A stretch of 64,000 nucleotides of DNA from Xanthostigma xanthostigma (GCA_963575645.1 OY754470.1:25898501-25962500), one strand, 5' to 3'; shown: positions 1 through 11,884, counted from the stretch's first letter. The notes: a model not told the origin generated them from the letters alone. Program-made: numbers and translations.

Positions 1-300
1 TGTTGAAAATACACTCGACTGTTTATAGTGTAAACACACGTTATGATGTGATCTAGTATACGTACTAGATGACAGAAATGGGCGGGTGCAGCTATAGTAC
101 CGGTAACAAAATATTGTAGGCGCCTTCAGGGATTCCTGATTTAAGTATATTGTTCGAGAATATCAAATATCTGTTTATAGATTTTTCAGTTCGCATATAT
201 GGAAATATGTAAAAATATTGTCGAATAAAATCTTTTGTTAGTGTTTGAGTGTTCACGGCAAACAGAGCTGAAATATACAATGAGGTATTTTACAGGGTGC
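1..300. other. unassigned AT-rich sequence
   Basis: No coding, RNA or repeat structure recognised. Short open frames here lack codon structure or homology that I can recognise. Confidence 0.5.
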
Positions 301-309
301 GCCATTTTC

Positions 310-600
310 GGTTTTTAGTGTTCCGTGCAAACGAAACACTTAAGGAATCACTTTGGTGTCCGTCCGTCCGTCACAGGCTATTTTCTCTGAAACTATTCGA
401 CTTAAAAATTTGAAGTTTGGCACAGAGATAGAGTGTGGTGGCCCAATCACAGACGTGAAGTATAAAAAAAAATAATTTTGATTCTGGGGGTTAATTTCAG
501 AGGGTGAAATGGGAAAGTGAAAAAAAACTTTTTTTAAGGGCGTCGTGTTGGGTATCAAAGGAAAGTTGATGGAATCATGAATTCAATAATATGTACATTG
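310..600. repeat. dispersed insect repeat, 'CCGTCCGTCCGTC' type
   Basis: The stretch runs from TGTTCCGTGCAAACG through a CCGTCCGTCCGTC run to GGTGGCCCAATCACAGACG. It resembles a widespread insect interspersed repeat (a 'gttccgt...ccgtccgtccgtc' block). Related pieces lie at about 49,880-49,935 (GGACAAGTGCAAGTAGAACTCG), 36,118-36,165 (CGGCCAAGTGCAAG) and 50,995-51,140 (a 'ccaatcacgaacgtatag' block). The transposon class is not clear from this copy. Confidence 0.45.
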
Positions 601-2355
601 TTGTATTTTTATTTTTTTTATTTTTGGGGAATAACGCTTAAAAAACCGCTTGTACCCTTGCCTTTTTGGTCAAAATTATCGCTGAGAAAAATCTCAAAAA
701 AAAAACATATAGAATTCTTTTTAAGCATTCCTAGCTTGTTGAATTCTTATTAAGTAATTTATAATTCTTATAGATATCAATTCTTTATGCAAGTGTTCTA
801 ACTTCTACCATCTGTTTTACAAAGTGCTTTAAGCATTTTAAGTACTTAAATCATTATTACAAGCACACAGTTCTCAACATTGCCAAACTCTGAGTAAAAG
901 TTCAGCGAAAATCGGTTCAGAAGTAACTGAGTTATGCCCATACTCACCGAATACTATTAAAGATAGAAGTTACTAATCTTGGAACAAATTTATTCGTTGG
1001 AATAAAATTGACTTTCAATTCACCAAGCAAAATATCAGGTATAGAAAAGTTAGTTAAAGAATAAATAGGATACACTGCACTATACTCCTTTGTTGAATAT
1101 TTTGAAGTTCACCCAAAAATTTGACCGAAGGCGTTAGTGTAAACGTCAAAAAAAGTTTCACAAAATAATAATGTTCTATCCTAACCCAATTGCACACAAA
1201 ACTTCCGCTAACTTTAATGTTTTACAACTATACACTTCACAAAAGATTAATAAACAACACAAATAAATTCACAAGAGGTAGGTATACCTATACTCTACGT
1301 TTATAGGTTAGGTAATGATATGATCTATGTGGCGGCCATTACTATTTTATCAGGCGAATAAACATTTGTACCCTCGAAGTAAGACAGACTAGATTTATAC
1401 CTGCAGTAAGCATAATTATGTTTGATGAAATGAATTATCGCTATTTATTCGGAGGAATAGTTACCTGAAGAACAAATGAACCGAATAAATAATTACTTAC
1501 GTTTGGTGAATATGACCATTAACTCGAAATAAAGTGGCAATTAGATATACACAGACAGCAAAATAGGTACATGGTACATACATGAATACGCTGACACATT
1601 TGCTAAAATACAATATCGGTTGAAATTGACATCCACCATTTTGGTTCCACTTCGTATATGATGAGTATGTACAGTCAAATTTAAATGTAGATAAAATATG
1701 ACATTATTTCTGCGATACACAATAAAATTTTATCCGAAATTAAGTGCCCCATAAAATAATTTTATGAACAATCAATTTTTAAATAGCAACGTAAAAATTT
1801 AGGGTGGGAAATCTGTATTTGTCCATCAAAATCAAAAATATCTAAAATATTTGTATTAAAGCTAAAATAGCGGATGTAATATTTTAAGAGAAGTGTTTTT
1901 ACGACCAGTTATTTTCAAGAAAGGGCCTGAATTCCTAACAATCATTGCGTCAAAAGTGTATAACACAAATGTTTTAAGAAGGCCGTTTTTTACATAAACT
2001 TGCAAAACGACAAAGAAAATATTATATTTTATTCGAAAGTTATGTTTTTTTGTTTTAGGAGTCTTGCAATAAACTGTGATTTTTGACGCAAAAACACATT
2101 TCCCTTCTGTAATAACATTATTATTGTTACTGTATTATACATTAAACCCGACTTGTACAGTGGAAACTTTATTTTCAACCGAAACTGAACAACTTATTTT
2201 TTTTTTAAATATATTAACCGATTATTTTTTGTTATAAAAAATTTTTAAATTATAAAATTACGCACTGAATAAGATTCGATCATAAAAAGAAACTTTGGAC
2301 ATTTCATTTTCATAAATCAAATAAATTTATAAAAAACGAGTGTGCTTTAGATCAC
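601..2355. other. unassigned AT-rich sequence
   Basis: No gene, RNA or clear repeat boundary seen. Only AT-rich sequence with short homopolymer runs. Confidence 0.45.
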
Positions 2356-2361
2356 AAGACT

Positions 2362-2732
2362 GAAGTAAAACTTCTTTAGCCCCATCTATATGTATGTATT
2401 ATATATGTTTATAAATGTATAATTTAAACATGTTAGAAATCACCGTTTACAAACTCGCAAACGAACTACTGACTAAGATATAGGTATATATTTCATGCAC
2501 TGGCTATGAGAGGAACAGAGAAAGAAAATGTGCACGCGCCCTGCTCTCTCTTGCTCCTACAGTGTGATACAAACAATAGGCCTGAACTGTGTCTTAGATA
2601 TACCGAAACATAACTGCCTCACCCGATCACACTTTTCGTAACGCTCCCGATCACACTTTTTGTAACGTTCTCGTCACGCATTCACCAGCTTACTCTACAA
2701 GTCAAGCGTGCGTAAAAAGTTTTACTTCAAAA
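2362..2732. mobile_element. short TIR element (GAAGTAAAACTT ends)
   Basis: Inverted ends GAAGTAAAACTTCTTTA (left) and TAAAAAGTTTTACTTC (right) enclose about 370 bp with a GC-richer centre containing two CCCGATCACACTTTT repeats. No coding sequence. The neighbour at 2,853-3,110 has nearly the same ends, so the two are probably tandemly placed MITEs of one family. Target duplication not resolved. Confidence 0.4.
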
Positions 2733-2852
2733 AAATATACATTGAAATGTTGAATTGCAATTTATTTAAAGTTGCTTATAGAAATATTTCATTAGCTTTT
2801 GTGCGCAAAGCGTTTATACCCATAATCCTTGGTTACATTAAAATTACATTTT

Positions 2853-3110
2853 TGAAGTGAAACTTTTTTAAGTGCGGTAGGGTAAATTGACCTGGATCAG
2901 ACGAATTGTGAAACGCTGCCCCTTCTCCGACTGCAACCGACAGTTGAATGGAAAGAAAGGGAGAATCGTTTCTACTCTCTTTGTCAAAGCGTCATACGCA
3001 CTCTACACGCATGCGCAGTGTACTATTTTCTCTAGCGACGGTCACAAATTCCTAATCCTGAAATAACAAAATCGTTTCAATGCTAGAACCTAAGAAGTTT
3101 CACTTCTAAC
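2853..3110. mobile_element. short TIR element (GAAGTGAAACTT ends)
   Basis: Ends TTGAAGTGAAACTTTTTTA and TAAGAAGTTTCACTTCTAA are inverted relative to each other, about 260 bp apart. The interior is non-coding and purine-rich. A lone end of the same type (AAAGAAGTTTCACTTC) lies near 11,809 inside the Harbinger element. Confidence 0.4.
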
Positions 3111-3473
3111 GCGCGCGAATCTCACGCATTTTTTTTCCACACAATTTCAACAATAGGCATTAGCAAACAGAAAACCTTCAATTTACGTGCATTACAAAAA
3201 GCAAATGTCTATATAAGCTGCTGCGTCGGAATTAATTATTTCTGTATGACAAAGTTTCTCTAATCTATGTCGGCAAATAATTTTCTAGTTGAGTATTCCC
3301 GTCGAAATAATTTAAATTAACAACCAAACGCAGAAACGTATGCTGTATATGTAAATAAATCAGAGAAATAAACAATTCCTCCTTCCTTGAAAACAAAACA
3401 CAAGTGTGCAAAACAAGTGACGAAGAGATCGTCAAGACTCCAGTCAAGTCAAGACACATAACGTACGGTTCCA

Positions 3474-3496
3474 TAACACACACACACACACACACA
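3474..3496. repeat. (CA)n microsatellite
   Basis: About eleven CA units uninterrupted. It accounts for the VCVCVC run in the antisense open frame here, which is not a gene. Confidence 0.9.
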
Positions 3497-3849
3497 TACC
3501 ATACAAGTTGCGACATTGAAACACACAAAGGTTTCCATTAAAATCGCGCTTAATCGTAGTAAAGGAGGGCGTAAACGCACATCTGCATAGAGAATTCACT
3601 TTCAACTTGCTTTAAAGCGTTTTAAAGCGTATATGCCGCACCCTTCAATGTCCTTCATGCGTTGTTCTAGTTCGTTCCAAACAGCTGTTTGTCGACAATG
3701 AAACCCTGAACGATGAGGACGATAGTTGAAAGATTTTCTGTCATCTATGCTCCTGTATATATATAAAAAAAGTCCTTCCGCCGCGTTTCTCTGTCTGTCT
3801 GAACGCGATAAACTCAAACCATATACTTTTATTCTATACCGAGCATAGC

Positions 3850-3954
3850 AATGGACAATTTTTAAGGGTTTATATAATAAAATAATTATTTTTTTCGTAT
3901 GGAACTGGAGAGCCGCAACTTTATATAAAAAAAGCCGCAGGTTGCCGATCCCTG
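3850..3954. mobile_element. terminal fragment of a hAT-type element
   Basis: The fragment ends in GGTTGCCGATCCCTG and contains GGAGAGCCGCAACTTTATAT. It is the inverted counterpart of the left part of the complete element at 26,114-26,478. The left side is lost and replaced by a Helitron-like piece with CTGTCTGTCTGAACGCGATA at 3,790-3,815. Confidence 0.55.
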
Positions 3955-3959
3955 TCATA

Positions 3960-5005
3960 GGTTATACATAATATATTATCGCGTTAAAATAACAGTTCTT
4001 TTCTTGGAGATTAATTTTGCAACGTAAGTCGCGATGAAAAAACAGTGGCAATCTACAAATTTGGGCAAAGTCGGACTGATAAAACCGTAACGTGTTGTCA
4101 AGGCAGACCGGTTTTACCTCTTTTCCTGCGCATATTAATATATGTTACGGCGAAAATAAGTTGTGAAACAACCAGTGCAAGTCATTCGACTTCTGATTTC
4201 ACACGACGTGCATTGTTCAAGTGCTTCTATCCGGAGACTTTATTTAACTTCTACGAATACCGAGATAAAAGATGTGGGATGGTTTTGAAATATAACTCAT
4301 TATTCTCTTAACAGCGAATTGTTATTTTCGGGCAACGTCGGGTATATAGGACGACATAGTATTAAAAAAGTCCGTCTTTTAGGTCGCTTGCACACCAATT
4401 TAGATGGCATTCTTATTAGTCACAGAAAAAATATTTTTTATCGAAGCACATGTGTACCGAATCACGTCCCATTGGGAACTAACATTTATATCAAAGTGAC
4501 AAATAAATATGAAATTCGTACAAAAGTATTTTGTAAACAAAAAAATATATCTTTTAAAACACAGACCTGTCTAAATATCAATTCACTTCGTATTATTTCG
4601 TGAGTATTTCTATTAATTTTAGTATCTCGCGTATATCGTCACCATGCAACTGATCGGAACAGGTATTTATTGATGCACATACGTACGGCGGCGTACAGGC
4701 CGCCCCCTGTGCAAACTCCCTCTACAACCCGACACCACCTTATTACACTGTATGTATGTAATGTTGTAGCAACGTCTTTAACCCTATAAACGCTCTTTAT
4801 TGTGGCGTAATAACTCCAGGCTATAATATATAGACTATTAAAACATCATTCACGGCCACATTTTGTTTCTTTATGGAACCATTATGTGTTTACCAAGTAC
4901 GCCATTAAAGCGTTGTAGCAGCCATTATTGTGTTGAATCTGATTAGTGACAAGAGCCGAGACAACATAACACATATATATCGGAATGCTATTTGCCAGGC
5001 GCGGG
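3960..5005. other. unassigned sequence with two adjacent open frames
   Basis: Open frames of 88 and 94 codons at 4,045-4,311 and 4,319-4,603 on the + strand have no recognisable domain and stop codons close by. They may be chance. A locally GC-rich patch lies near 4,685-4,735. No repeat boundary identified. Confidence 0.35.
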
Positions 5006-5009
5006 TTGG

Positions 5010-5870
5010 TCAATTCTAAATTTGTCCTGAAATGACAGGATGAACATTCAAAAATGTTACGATTCATCAGAACATTTGGCAGAAAGCGCGTCGAAGAAAA
5101 TTACGGGTTGGGTCAAGTAGCAATTCTAGTGGAACTGACAAAAACATATGGAACCCTTGCCATTGGTCATCATTTAATCCTGCAATAACAGAATAAACAT
5201 TCAGAATGCTATGATTCGTCAGAACATTTGGCGGAAATTGCGTTGAAGAAAATTATGGGTTGGGTGAAATAGTAATTCTGATAGACCTAAAAAAACGTAT
5301 GGAACCACTGTCATTGAAGAATCATTTTATCCTGCAATAGCAGGATGAACATCCAGAATGCCACGACGTGTCAAAACAATTGGCAGAAAACACGTCAAAG
5401 AAAATAACGGATTGGGTCAAGTAGTCATTCTAATGGAACTGACAAAAACATATGGAATCCTTGTCATTGGTCAATCATTTAATCCTGCAATAGCAGGATG
5501 AACATCCAGAATGCTACGATTCGTTAAAACAATTGGCAGAAAACGCGTCGAAGAAAATTACAGGTTCTGATTTGATTATACTAGAATTGACTTAATATTG
5601 TTACCAAACCATTATATAAAAGGTTGGATCAGTTTTGAATTTATGCTAAAATGAGTGAACATAAATAGTATGATTTGTCAGAGAATTTGGCAGAACTCGA
5701 ATCAAACAAAATTACTGGTTATGTGATGTAGTAAAACTGACCAAAACTTATGGAATCATTATGTCACTGATCAATTAATTCTCAAAATGACAGGATGAAC
5801 ATTGAAAATGACATGATTCGTCAGAGGACTTCAATGAAAACGCGTTAAATAAAATATCACCGACTCTGTG
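5010..5870. repeat. tandem repeat, period about 153 bp, about 6 copies
   Basis: The landmark 'TGAACAT' (one copy TAAACAT) recurs at 5,041, 5,194, 5,346, 5,499, 5,656 and 5,796. Each unit contains a small hairpin (ATCCTGCAATAGCAGGAT in the best copies), then CAGAACATTTGGCAGAAA, then CGTCGAAGAAAATTA. Copies diverge toward the right end, and spacing varies (152-157, last about 140). Non-coding minisatellite or a tandem part of an unknown element. Confidence 0.8.
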
Positions 5871-6540
5871 AATATATTTTCATTCTAGCAAAACTAACTT
5901 AAACTATTGTGTAAATAACAATAATTTGGCCAACTTAAGGTATAGTTCATTATGAAATTAAATCGGTATAGCAATCTAAAGAAATCTTTCCCACTATTGT
6001 TCAAAATGTGGATGTTTTGCGATAGAAACAAAACATATGCATCTTTTCTATTGTCTCTGACTACTACAGATGTTTGATTTTGCGTTTTCCAGTTTGCTGA
6101 TATCCACATTATAAATGTTGAAGCTAATCCGTCCCTGCAAACGGAATGTTTCCTTTTATTTGTTTAATCAATTCGTAAATCGAATATCAATACTTTTATG
6201 GCTAACGTAGAATGATTTTATTGCAGTTATTATATCTCCTGATTCTGCACACTGCTGAATCGTCAAAATGTCATCATTTGGTATTTGATTTAGTTATTTA
6301 AAAAAAGCGATTTTCTTAACAACCATGGTACAAAGCGTAGAGTTACAATATCGATACAATATTTTGTAGGACGAATTTTCTTATCGACTGACAATATTTC
6401 CGTGTCTAGTAACCTATAATGCATTTTCTATTTCAAACAAAATTACCGTGACAATATTTAATATCTGGTAGCTGCTGTCAAAAAAAGAAACTACACACTA
6501 CATGAGTAAAGCTGGTAGAAAGGTGTAAACAAATCAAAAC
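5871..6540. other. unassigned AT-rich sequence
   Basis: No recognisable gene or repeat. The interval between the tandem array and the tRNA-like SINE fragment looks featureless. Confidence 0.4.
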
Positions 6541-6544
6541 AAAA

Positions 6545-6602
6545 AATATTAATGGTACTACCGTCGGGATCGAACCTACGATATTTAGATTACGAGGCAG
6601 TC
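6545..6602 (-). repeat. tRNA-like SINE fragment
   Basis: On the - strand the sequence reads CTGCCTCGTAATCTAAATATCGTAGGTTCGATCCCGACGG in overlapping pieces: an anticodon-arm-like part followed by a consensus pol III B box (GGTTCGATCCC at 6,566-6,576 complement). The same 3' half recurs at 30,360-30,412, and both are followed by a T-rich tail. No intact acceptor stem, so this is a SINE remnant and not a functional tRNA. Confidence 0.55.
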
Positions 6603-6705
6603 ATTATACCCCACATGAATAAAATTAAATCGTTATTAAATCTGGTTTGGGCTTGAGAATAGCCAATACTTTGCTTATACATTGCGTTTAGGAAATAGCA
6701 TTGGA

Positions 6706-6930
6706 TAGGACACACGCTGCGAAAGACAGATGACGACATAATGAAGAGAGCCTTGGATTGGACCCACAGGTATATCGAAAAAGAGGAAGACCAAAAATAT
6801 CCTGGAGAAGAACTGTTCGTGAAGAAGTTATGGAAATGGGAACTACCTGGCTTCAAGTCAAAAGTATGCAGGACTAGATTCAAAATTTTCGTAGAAGTCC
6901 TATGCTCCACTTAGGAGTTAGAGGAACTTA
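6706..6930 (+). pseudogene. LINE reverse transcriptase, C-terminal remnant
   Basis: Translation in two + frames gives WIGHTLRKTDDDIMKRALDW, then KRGRPKISWRRTVREE and VMEMGTTWLQVKSM. This is the conserved C-terminal tail of LINE endonuclease/reverse transcriptases (the 'GHxLR...R.RGRPK..WRRT..EE' pattern common in RTE/BovB- and craTURF-like proteins). A frameshift separates the halves near 6,785 and a stop (TAG) follows the 'SMQD' residues. Catalytic RT and endonuclease domains are absent, so it is a dead 3' fragment. The 106-codon open frame on the opposite strand is its antisense shadow. Confidence 0.8.
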
Positions 6931-6960
6931 ATTTTACATTGCGTTACCATGCATCTATAC

Positions 6961-7150
6961 CAAGGGCGGGCAAATCTTTTGATCGCCGGGTCACATAGCT
7001 GATTAAAAATTGACCGCGGGCCAAAAATTTGCAGAAAAAAAAGGTCTTCACATTCTATTTCCGTATTTGGAGAGCAAAAAAAAAAGCTCCTTTCATTTCC
7101 ACAACAAAAAGGTCTAAAATTTATAAAATGCCGCCGTTTGCCCAGACCTA
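6961..7150. mobile_element. non-autonomous hAT element
   Basis: A 190-bp element with terminal CAAGGGCGGGCAAATC and, inverted, CTAGGTCTGGGCAAAC. The flanking octamers are ATCTATAC (6,953-6,960) and GTCTATAC (7,151-7,158), a 7/8 match that fits the 8-bp target duplication of hAT. Non-coding. Confidence 0.65.
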
Positions 7151-7159
7151 GTCTATACC

Positions 7160-8055
7160 ATTCGGGTTCCAATATAAAAACTGGCGACATCATCAAAATT
7201 GAAAACGTTGATTAATTAGTATTGGCTTTAGATAATCGTCCCAGACGGTTGCCTTACAAAATCTTTGTTACCAAAAGTCGGACATACGTCACATAAGCCA
7301 CTTGACTGGTGACCGCAGATATTAGTTTGCGATCTCCGCAAGGAATAGTATTAAAGCAACGCTATAAGCAAGGGTCATATTCTGTATAAATTTTCATTAA
7401 AAGTTTTACAGCCTTGACATTGTATGAAAGCTTCCCAAGTTTCAACACCGATAGCGATATTTGCACGACGCGCGACGTGCATCGGATGCAGTCTGGTGCC
7501 ACGTACGCTGTACATAAAATGCAACTTATAGGTTATGTTGAACTGTAATATCTATCGTGTAAAGGTCAGCAATAGCCAATAAAGTTACTTCATTATACAC
7601 TATATATGAATACAATACAGATGAAGATAAATCGCTTATAAAGTCCAGTTATATAAAAATACAGATTGATTTATATGAGCGTCATAAATACTTTATTGCG
7701 GGGAGTTTAACGAACATTATTTATCAAGAAAAATTGAAAAATCACGATTTTTTATTTTTATCCAAATTTGTTACTTTTTATTAAAATCTTTAAAAATATT
7801 TACATTTTTCATTGGATTTTAATATTAATGTTTACTATTAATAAGTTATTTTAACTTGTCTAAATAAAAATTGTTAATCTATTGTATTGCCAATCCCCCC
7901 TGTAATGGTTATTACCGAAATATAGTACATTTATTATTATTAGGTATACCTACTAATATTTTGCATTCTTATCGTCCGTAATGTTCATTTAAATAGATTT
8001 TTAAATTGTGGGAAAGTTGACAAAATGTGAAATATTTTTACTAATTCAAATCTTT
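7160..8055. other. unassigned AT-rich sequence
   Basis: No gene or defined repeat seen. Very AT-rich between 7,700 and 8,050. Confidence 0.4.
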
Positions 8056-8057
8056 GA

Positions 8058-8225
8058 CTAACGTCTGAATAGAACTCTTCAAATAAAGAAAATTGTCTCA
8101 GACCAATATATTGACAAAAAATAAAAAAATAACAAATCAATATAATTCTGAATTATATTGATTTGTTATTTTTTGTCAATATAAATATTGGTCTGGGAAA
8201 AATTGGTCGACAATTTTACTAATTT
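8058..8225. mobile_element. palindromic element of the 'TCTGAAAAATTGGTCGA' family
   Basis: A large hairpin (8,099-8,195) with arms of roughly 45 bp meeting at AATTCTGAATT, flanked by AACGTCTGAATAGAACTCTT on the left and AAAAATTGGTCGACAATTTT on the right. These flanks recur next to CTGAAGA...GAAACGTT motifs at 25.9, 28.3 and 62.3 kb and at 57,250-57,320. I read it as a solo terminal copy of that family. Confidence 0.6.
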
Positions 8226-8315
8226 TTACTAATTATTATTGCCCACATTTCGTTAACAATGTAAACTCTTTCAGGGCTCTGTAAATACAATTGATGTGCT
8301 ATTACTATAAATTTA

Positions 8316-8665
8316 ACGAAACTTTTTTGATAAAATAAATAGAATAATAGGCCGTTATGAAAAGTATACTATTATGATATAAAAACACCGTTACAGTATA
8401 TATCTCTTCTGTGCATGCGCCGATTGTCCCCAAAAACAATATCATACAATATCAAACATTCTCCCAAAATTTTGTTTCAATCCATTCATCCGTTTGACCT
8501 GTATCGTGCTCACAGACAAACAAACTAACAGATACACAGAGTTTTTCCAAAAATATGTTTTTTGAATTCGGGGGATTTCAAAACGAAAAAACTATTCTAA
8601 AATTTTTAAAAGTGAATTTTGATCTAGACTAGTACCTACCATTCCCCACTAGTGGGTTGGAATGG
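8316..8665. repeat. dispersed repeat Q, copy 1
   Basis: The block from ACTTTTTTGATAAAATAAAT to CTAGTGGGTTGGAATGG contains GCATGCGCCGATT and GACCTGTATCGTGCTCAC. It recurs in the same orientation at 9,812-10,132 and inverted in part at 43,530-43,830. Non-coding; class unknown. Confidence 0.7.
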
Positions 8666-8669
8666 CAAA

Positions 8670-9300
8670 AAATAGTAATAATATCAACCCTACCTTAGAA
8701 TCAATTTGAGTGAAAGTTATAAATATGAAGAGACATGGCGGATTACTATACGCGCTCGAATTATGTAAGATGGATGAAGTTACGTATTGTTGTTTGGCTC
8801 TGACGTAAGCTACACTCCCGTATCAAGTATATCGATACCACATGAATCAAAGACAAAATAAAATTTGCAATAATAAATAAATAAACGATAGAATTGAAGC
8901 GTCACGGACTAAAAGCGGTAGTCCGAAGTGGTGTATCAAGATGAATCAGTGTCATTTCAGAACCACATAAAATAACAATCCGCCGCCGCCTAGGATTGTG
9001 CTTGCGCCGCCGAATCGTAAAAGCTGCAGCGATATCGCTATAATACAACGCAATCACGTTTACAGATCGACCCCGAAGCGACGCGACAGTGTACGAAATC
9101 AAGAGACATCGTTTCTTATTACAGTCTGATAGCTATTCGCCATGGATGCGTGACGGCAGTACCACCTACTGCCCGCAATTTTTCATGCTCTTATAGCATT
9201 GTGTCTAATTAGTATTTTTCAAATAACTGTACTACTAATTAAACGAAACCTTTAACTATCGAAATTTGTATGCCCAGTTATACACATTTAAGAATTCCAA
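8670..9300. other. unassigned, with a GC-richer patch
   Basis: About 8,885-9,160 is noticeably GC- and CpG-rich for this window (CCGCCGCCGCC, GCGCCGCCGAATCG). No splice-consistent coding exon recognised. The 66-codon open frame on the - strand is arginine-rich and unconvincing. Confidence 0.35.
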
Positions 9301-9349
9301 ATAATTGGGCGACGGGATCATTCCAACTTCAAAAATATTGACATTTGAT

Positions 9350-9436
9350 ATAGTAAAGGTTAGGTTGTAAAGCAGCCGATGGCTGAACCTCGCCTTTTGG
9401 TGCTATTGGCATTAATAAAGATGTATTATTATTATC
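9350..9436 (+). repeat. LINE 3'-end-like fragment
   Basis: GGTTAGGTTGTAAAGCAGCC leads into a tail with AATAAAGATG followed by a TATTATTATTAT simple repeat. This arrangement is typical of the 3' end of a non-LTR retrotransposon (AATAAA plus short-unit tail). No coding part remains. Confidence 0.45.
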
Positions 9437-9540
9437 AAGAATGTAAAATTTCTTATATTGCGTGAGGTGACGCAGGTAACGGCTAGTATTCAATAAGATA
9501 TTTACTATTCGTTGCCATGGTTATACTTACATAATATATA

Positions 9541-9640
9541 TTATTAATAAAAATCGCAGGATTGTGGACAAAAAGTTATTTATTTAAGGTACACTAAATA
9601 AATAACTTTTTGTCCACAATCCTGCGATTTTTATTAATAA
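9541..9640. repeat. perfect 46-bp hairpin
   Basis: Arms at 9,541-9,586 and 9,595-9,640 are exact reverse complements over 46 bp (core GCAGGATTGTGGACAAAAAG), with an 8-base loop AGGTACAC. No direct target duplication is obvious. It could be a very short MITE or a foldback transcript source. Confidence 0.85.
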
Positions 9641-9811
9641 TTATTATCTCGATGGACACAATATCTAATATATACTTACATAATATGTTCACGTCATGTA
9701 AAAATTAATCAAAGCGTGCTGAATCTATTTCTGACAGATTTACAAAAAAACAGCTGATTTTTTTATTTTCAAAATATTTCTGAAACTATAAAGTTAAGAA
9801 AAAAAAAATTA

Positions 9812-10132
9812 ACTAAACTTTTTTGAAAAAATAAATAGAATAATAAACTGTTATAAAAAGTATACCATTATTATAAAAAAACACCGTTATAGCATATATA
9901 TCTGCTGGGCATGCGCCGATTTTCCCCAAAAACAATAGGTACGGCTCTATAAAATTTGGTTTCAATTCGTTCGACCTGTATCGTGCTCACAAACAAATAG
10001 ACTAACAGACGCTCAGAGTTTTTCCAAAAATATGTTTTTTGGATTCAGGGGACCTCAAAAAATATAGTAAAATTTTGAAAAGTTAATTTTGACCTAAACT
10101 AGTACCATTCTCTACTTGTGGGTTGGAATGGT
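9812..10132. repeat. dispersed repeat Q, copy 2
   Basis: Same orientation as 8,316-8,665 and similar along its length, from ACTTTTTTGAAAAAATAAAT to TTGTGGGTTGGAATGG, with some small deletions. Non-coding. Confidence 0.7.
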
Positions 10133-10139
10133 AAAATGG

Positions 10140-10780
10140 GCAATTGGATCACTATTACAATCCACAAAAATCCAAATGCAGTGTGCGTAACATATTTAAA
10201 GTAAGTTTCAAATTTGCTTTATAGAACCATGAGACGCGTCGCTTGTAAGTTCTCGGCTTATATTTTAAAAACGTTAAACGCCACGCCTTTTTGACTGCAA
10301 TAAGTATCATTAAAAATGAATGAAGAACTTCGACTGTGATCTTTATTCTATACCCGTACTTCCACCACAATTATAACCGATACCTCCACCATGTGAATAC
10401 CCAGTCTATTCTCGTCATTCCCGTTAACGGAGACGTTTTGTATCGTTGATTGTATTGTATTGTGAGTATGTATAAGCATTTAATGTTCTATGGAGTATAG
10501 AAAAGTAATCCGTTCATACATGTACCGGATATTGTGAGCTATTAAAACTGTAGCTCTGCCATTTATGAGATCTTGAGCCAACTTTAGCTCACTAAAGATT
10601 TTTAACTTGCTTTTAGATTGGAGCAAAGATATCACACATTGTATTGACATACAACGCGTTTTAAAATCGAAACATTTAAAAGATGTGGTAGCTACATATA
10701 ATCTCAAAAAAATGTGACACCCAACCAAAGAGTTTCAAAATTCTTATTCAAAAACTAGTTAGATTATTAATAAGTCTAAT
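10140..10780. other. unassigned AT-rich sequence
   Basis: Nothing recognisable. Short antisense open frames (71-82 codons) lack domain signals. Confidence 0.4.
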
Positions 10781-11149
10781 GTTGGGTTGCAGAAGGGATT
10801 GTCAAAAAATTTGATTTGACAATGACCTTAGATGTGATCATATAATTACAGTTTCCATACATTAGGAGCAGTTAAATGTCGTATTCAAATTCCCTGTCGT
10901 CTAGAACATTAGATTGTACTCACAAAAAAAAAAAAACAAATTATTGTTCTACATAGAAAAAGACCGTTTTTCAAGCTAAATTTTGATTAAAATGCGTAGA
11001 AAAACGTTGTTTGGAAATGAAAACTCGTTGCTAAATACATGTAAGTACACATAGTTTAAGAAAAGTATCGTTTCAATCGATCAATTATTTTTCGAGCAGA
11101 ATCGATCTTTACAATGCTTTTCGTATGGGGAAATATGTATGTTCACAAT

Positions 11150-11198
11150 CTAATAGGCCCCACTCACGATCACACTTCATGCAATAGTTCAGTGTTCA
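11150..11198 (+). repeat. left terminal inverted repeat of the Harbinger
   Basis: It begins CTAATAGGCCCCACTCACGA and matches the right end for 49 bp. Beyond it, TTCAGTG/CACTGAA heptamers are repeated through about 11,325, a typical subterminal pattern for binding of the transposon's own Myb-like protein. The exact boundary of the 3-bp TWA target duplication is uncertain because TAATA/TATTA is itself palindromic. Confidence 0.9.
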
Positions 11199-11884
11199 AA
11201 CTTATAGTTCAGTGAAGCATGATAGTGTGTGGGACAAATAAACACTGAAACCAACACTGAAGTCAAGCATGAACTCATCAAATGCATCTTGATTTTTGAA
11301 CGACTTCAGTGTTCAGTGTTCAAGTAAACTGCTGTGTGTGTGGGTTTTTTCATGTCAGTTTTTGATATAAGTTAATAACTTTATCTAACTTGTATTATTG
11401 TGTAGTGTATACGTTGTATAAATATATTGGTAAGTAATTCAGACTCATTTGAAAATTAAAAATCATTTAGAATCATATAGGGATTTCACCTAAAATAAAC
11501 ATTAACAATTTCCTGCCTCCTTATCAATAAACAAAATTAATTTGTTATGCTTTTAACGGCAGAAATTTAATATGAAAACGTCAAAAATATGTATTACTAT
11601 GTAAACTAGTTTTATGGCTCATAATAATATATTGGTTAACAATTTATTTTAGATGTAGAAATTTAATATTAAAACTAATTTCAAAAAATATAATTTTTAA
11701 ATTTTATTTATAAAGTGTTTTATTAAAATTTTAAAAATATTTTTTTTGATAAATATAAAAATACCTAGATTCATTTAAGAGTTTTGCGTATAAATTTTAT
11801 CGGCAACTAAAGAAGTTTCACTTCCCCCGGGAGCTTATGTGGATGAGGCTCAAGATTTTTCATTTAATATTTATATTTAGAAAC

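Noticed and set aside
3265-3528. 87-codon antisense frame with VCVCVC run
   Set aside because: Produced by the (CA)n microsatellite.
4045-4603. Two adjacent + frames as a host gene
   Set aside because: No domain, no splice signals that join them, and composition like the surrounding non-coding DNA.
6590-6910. 106-codon antisense frame
   Set aside because: Antisense of the LINE reverse-transcriptase tail.
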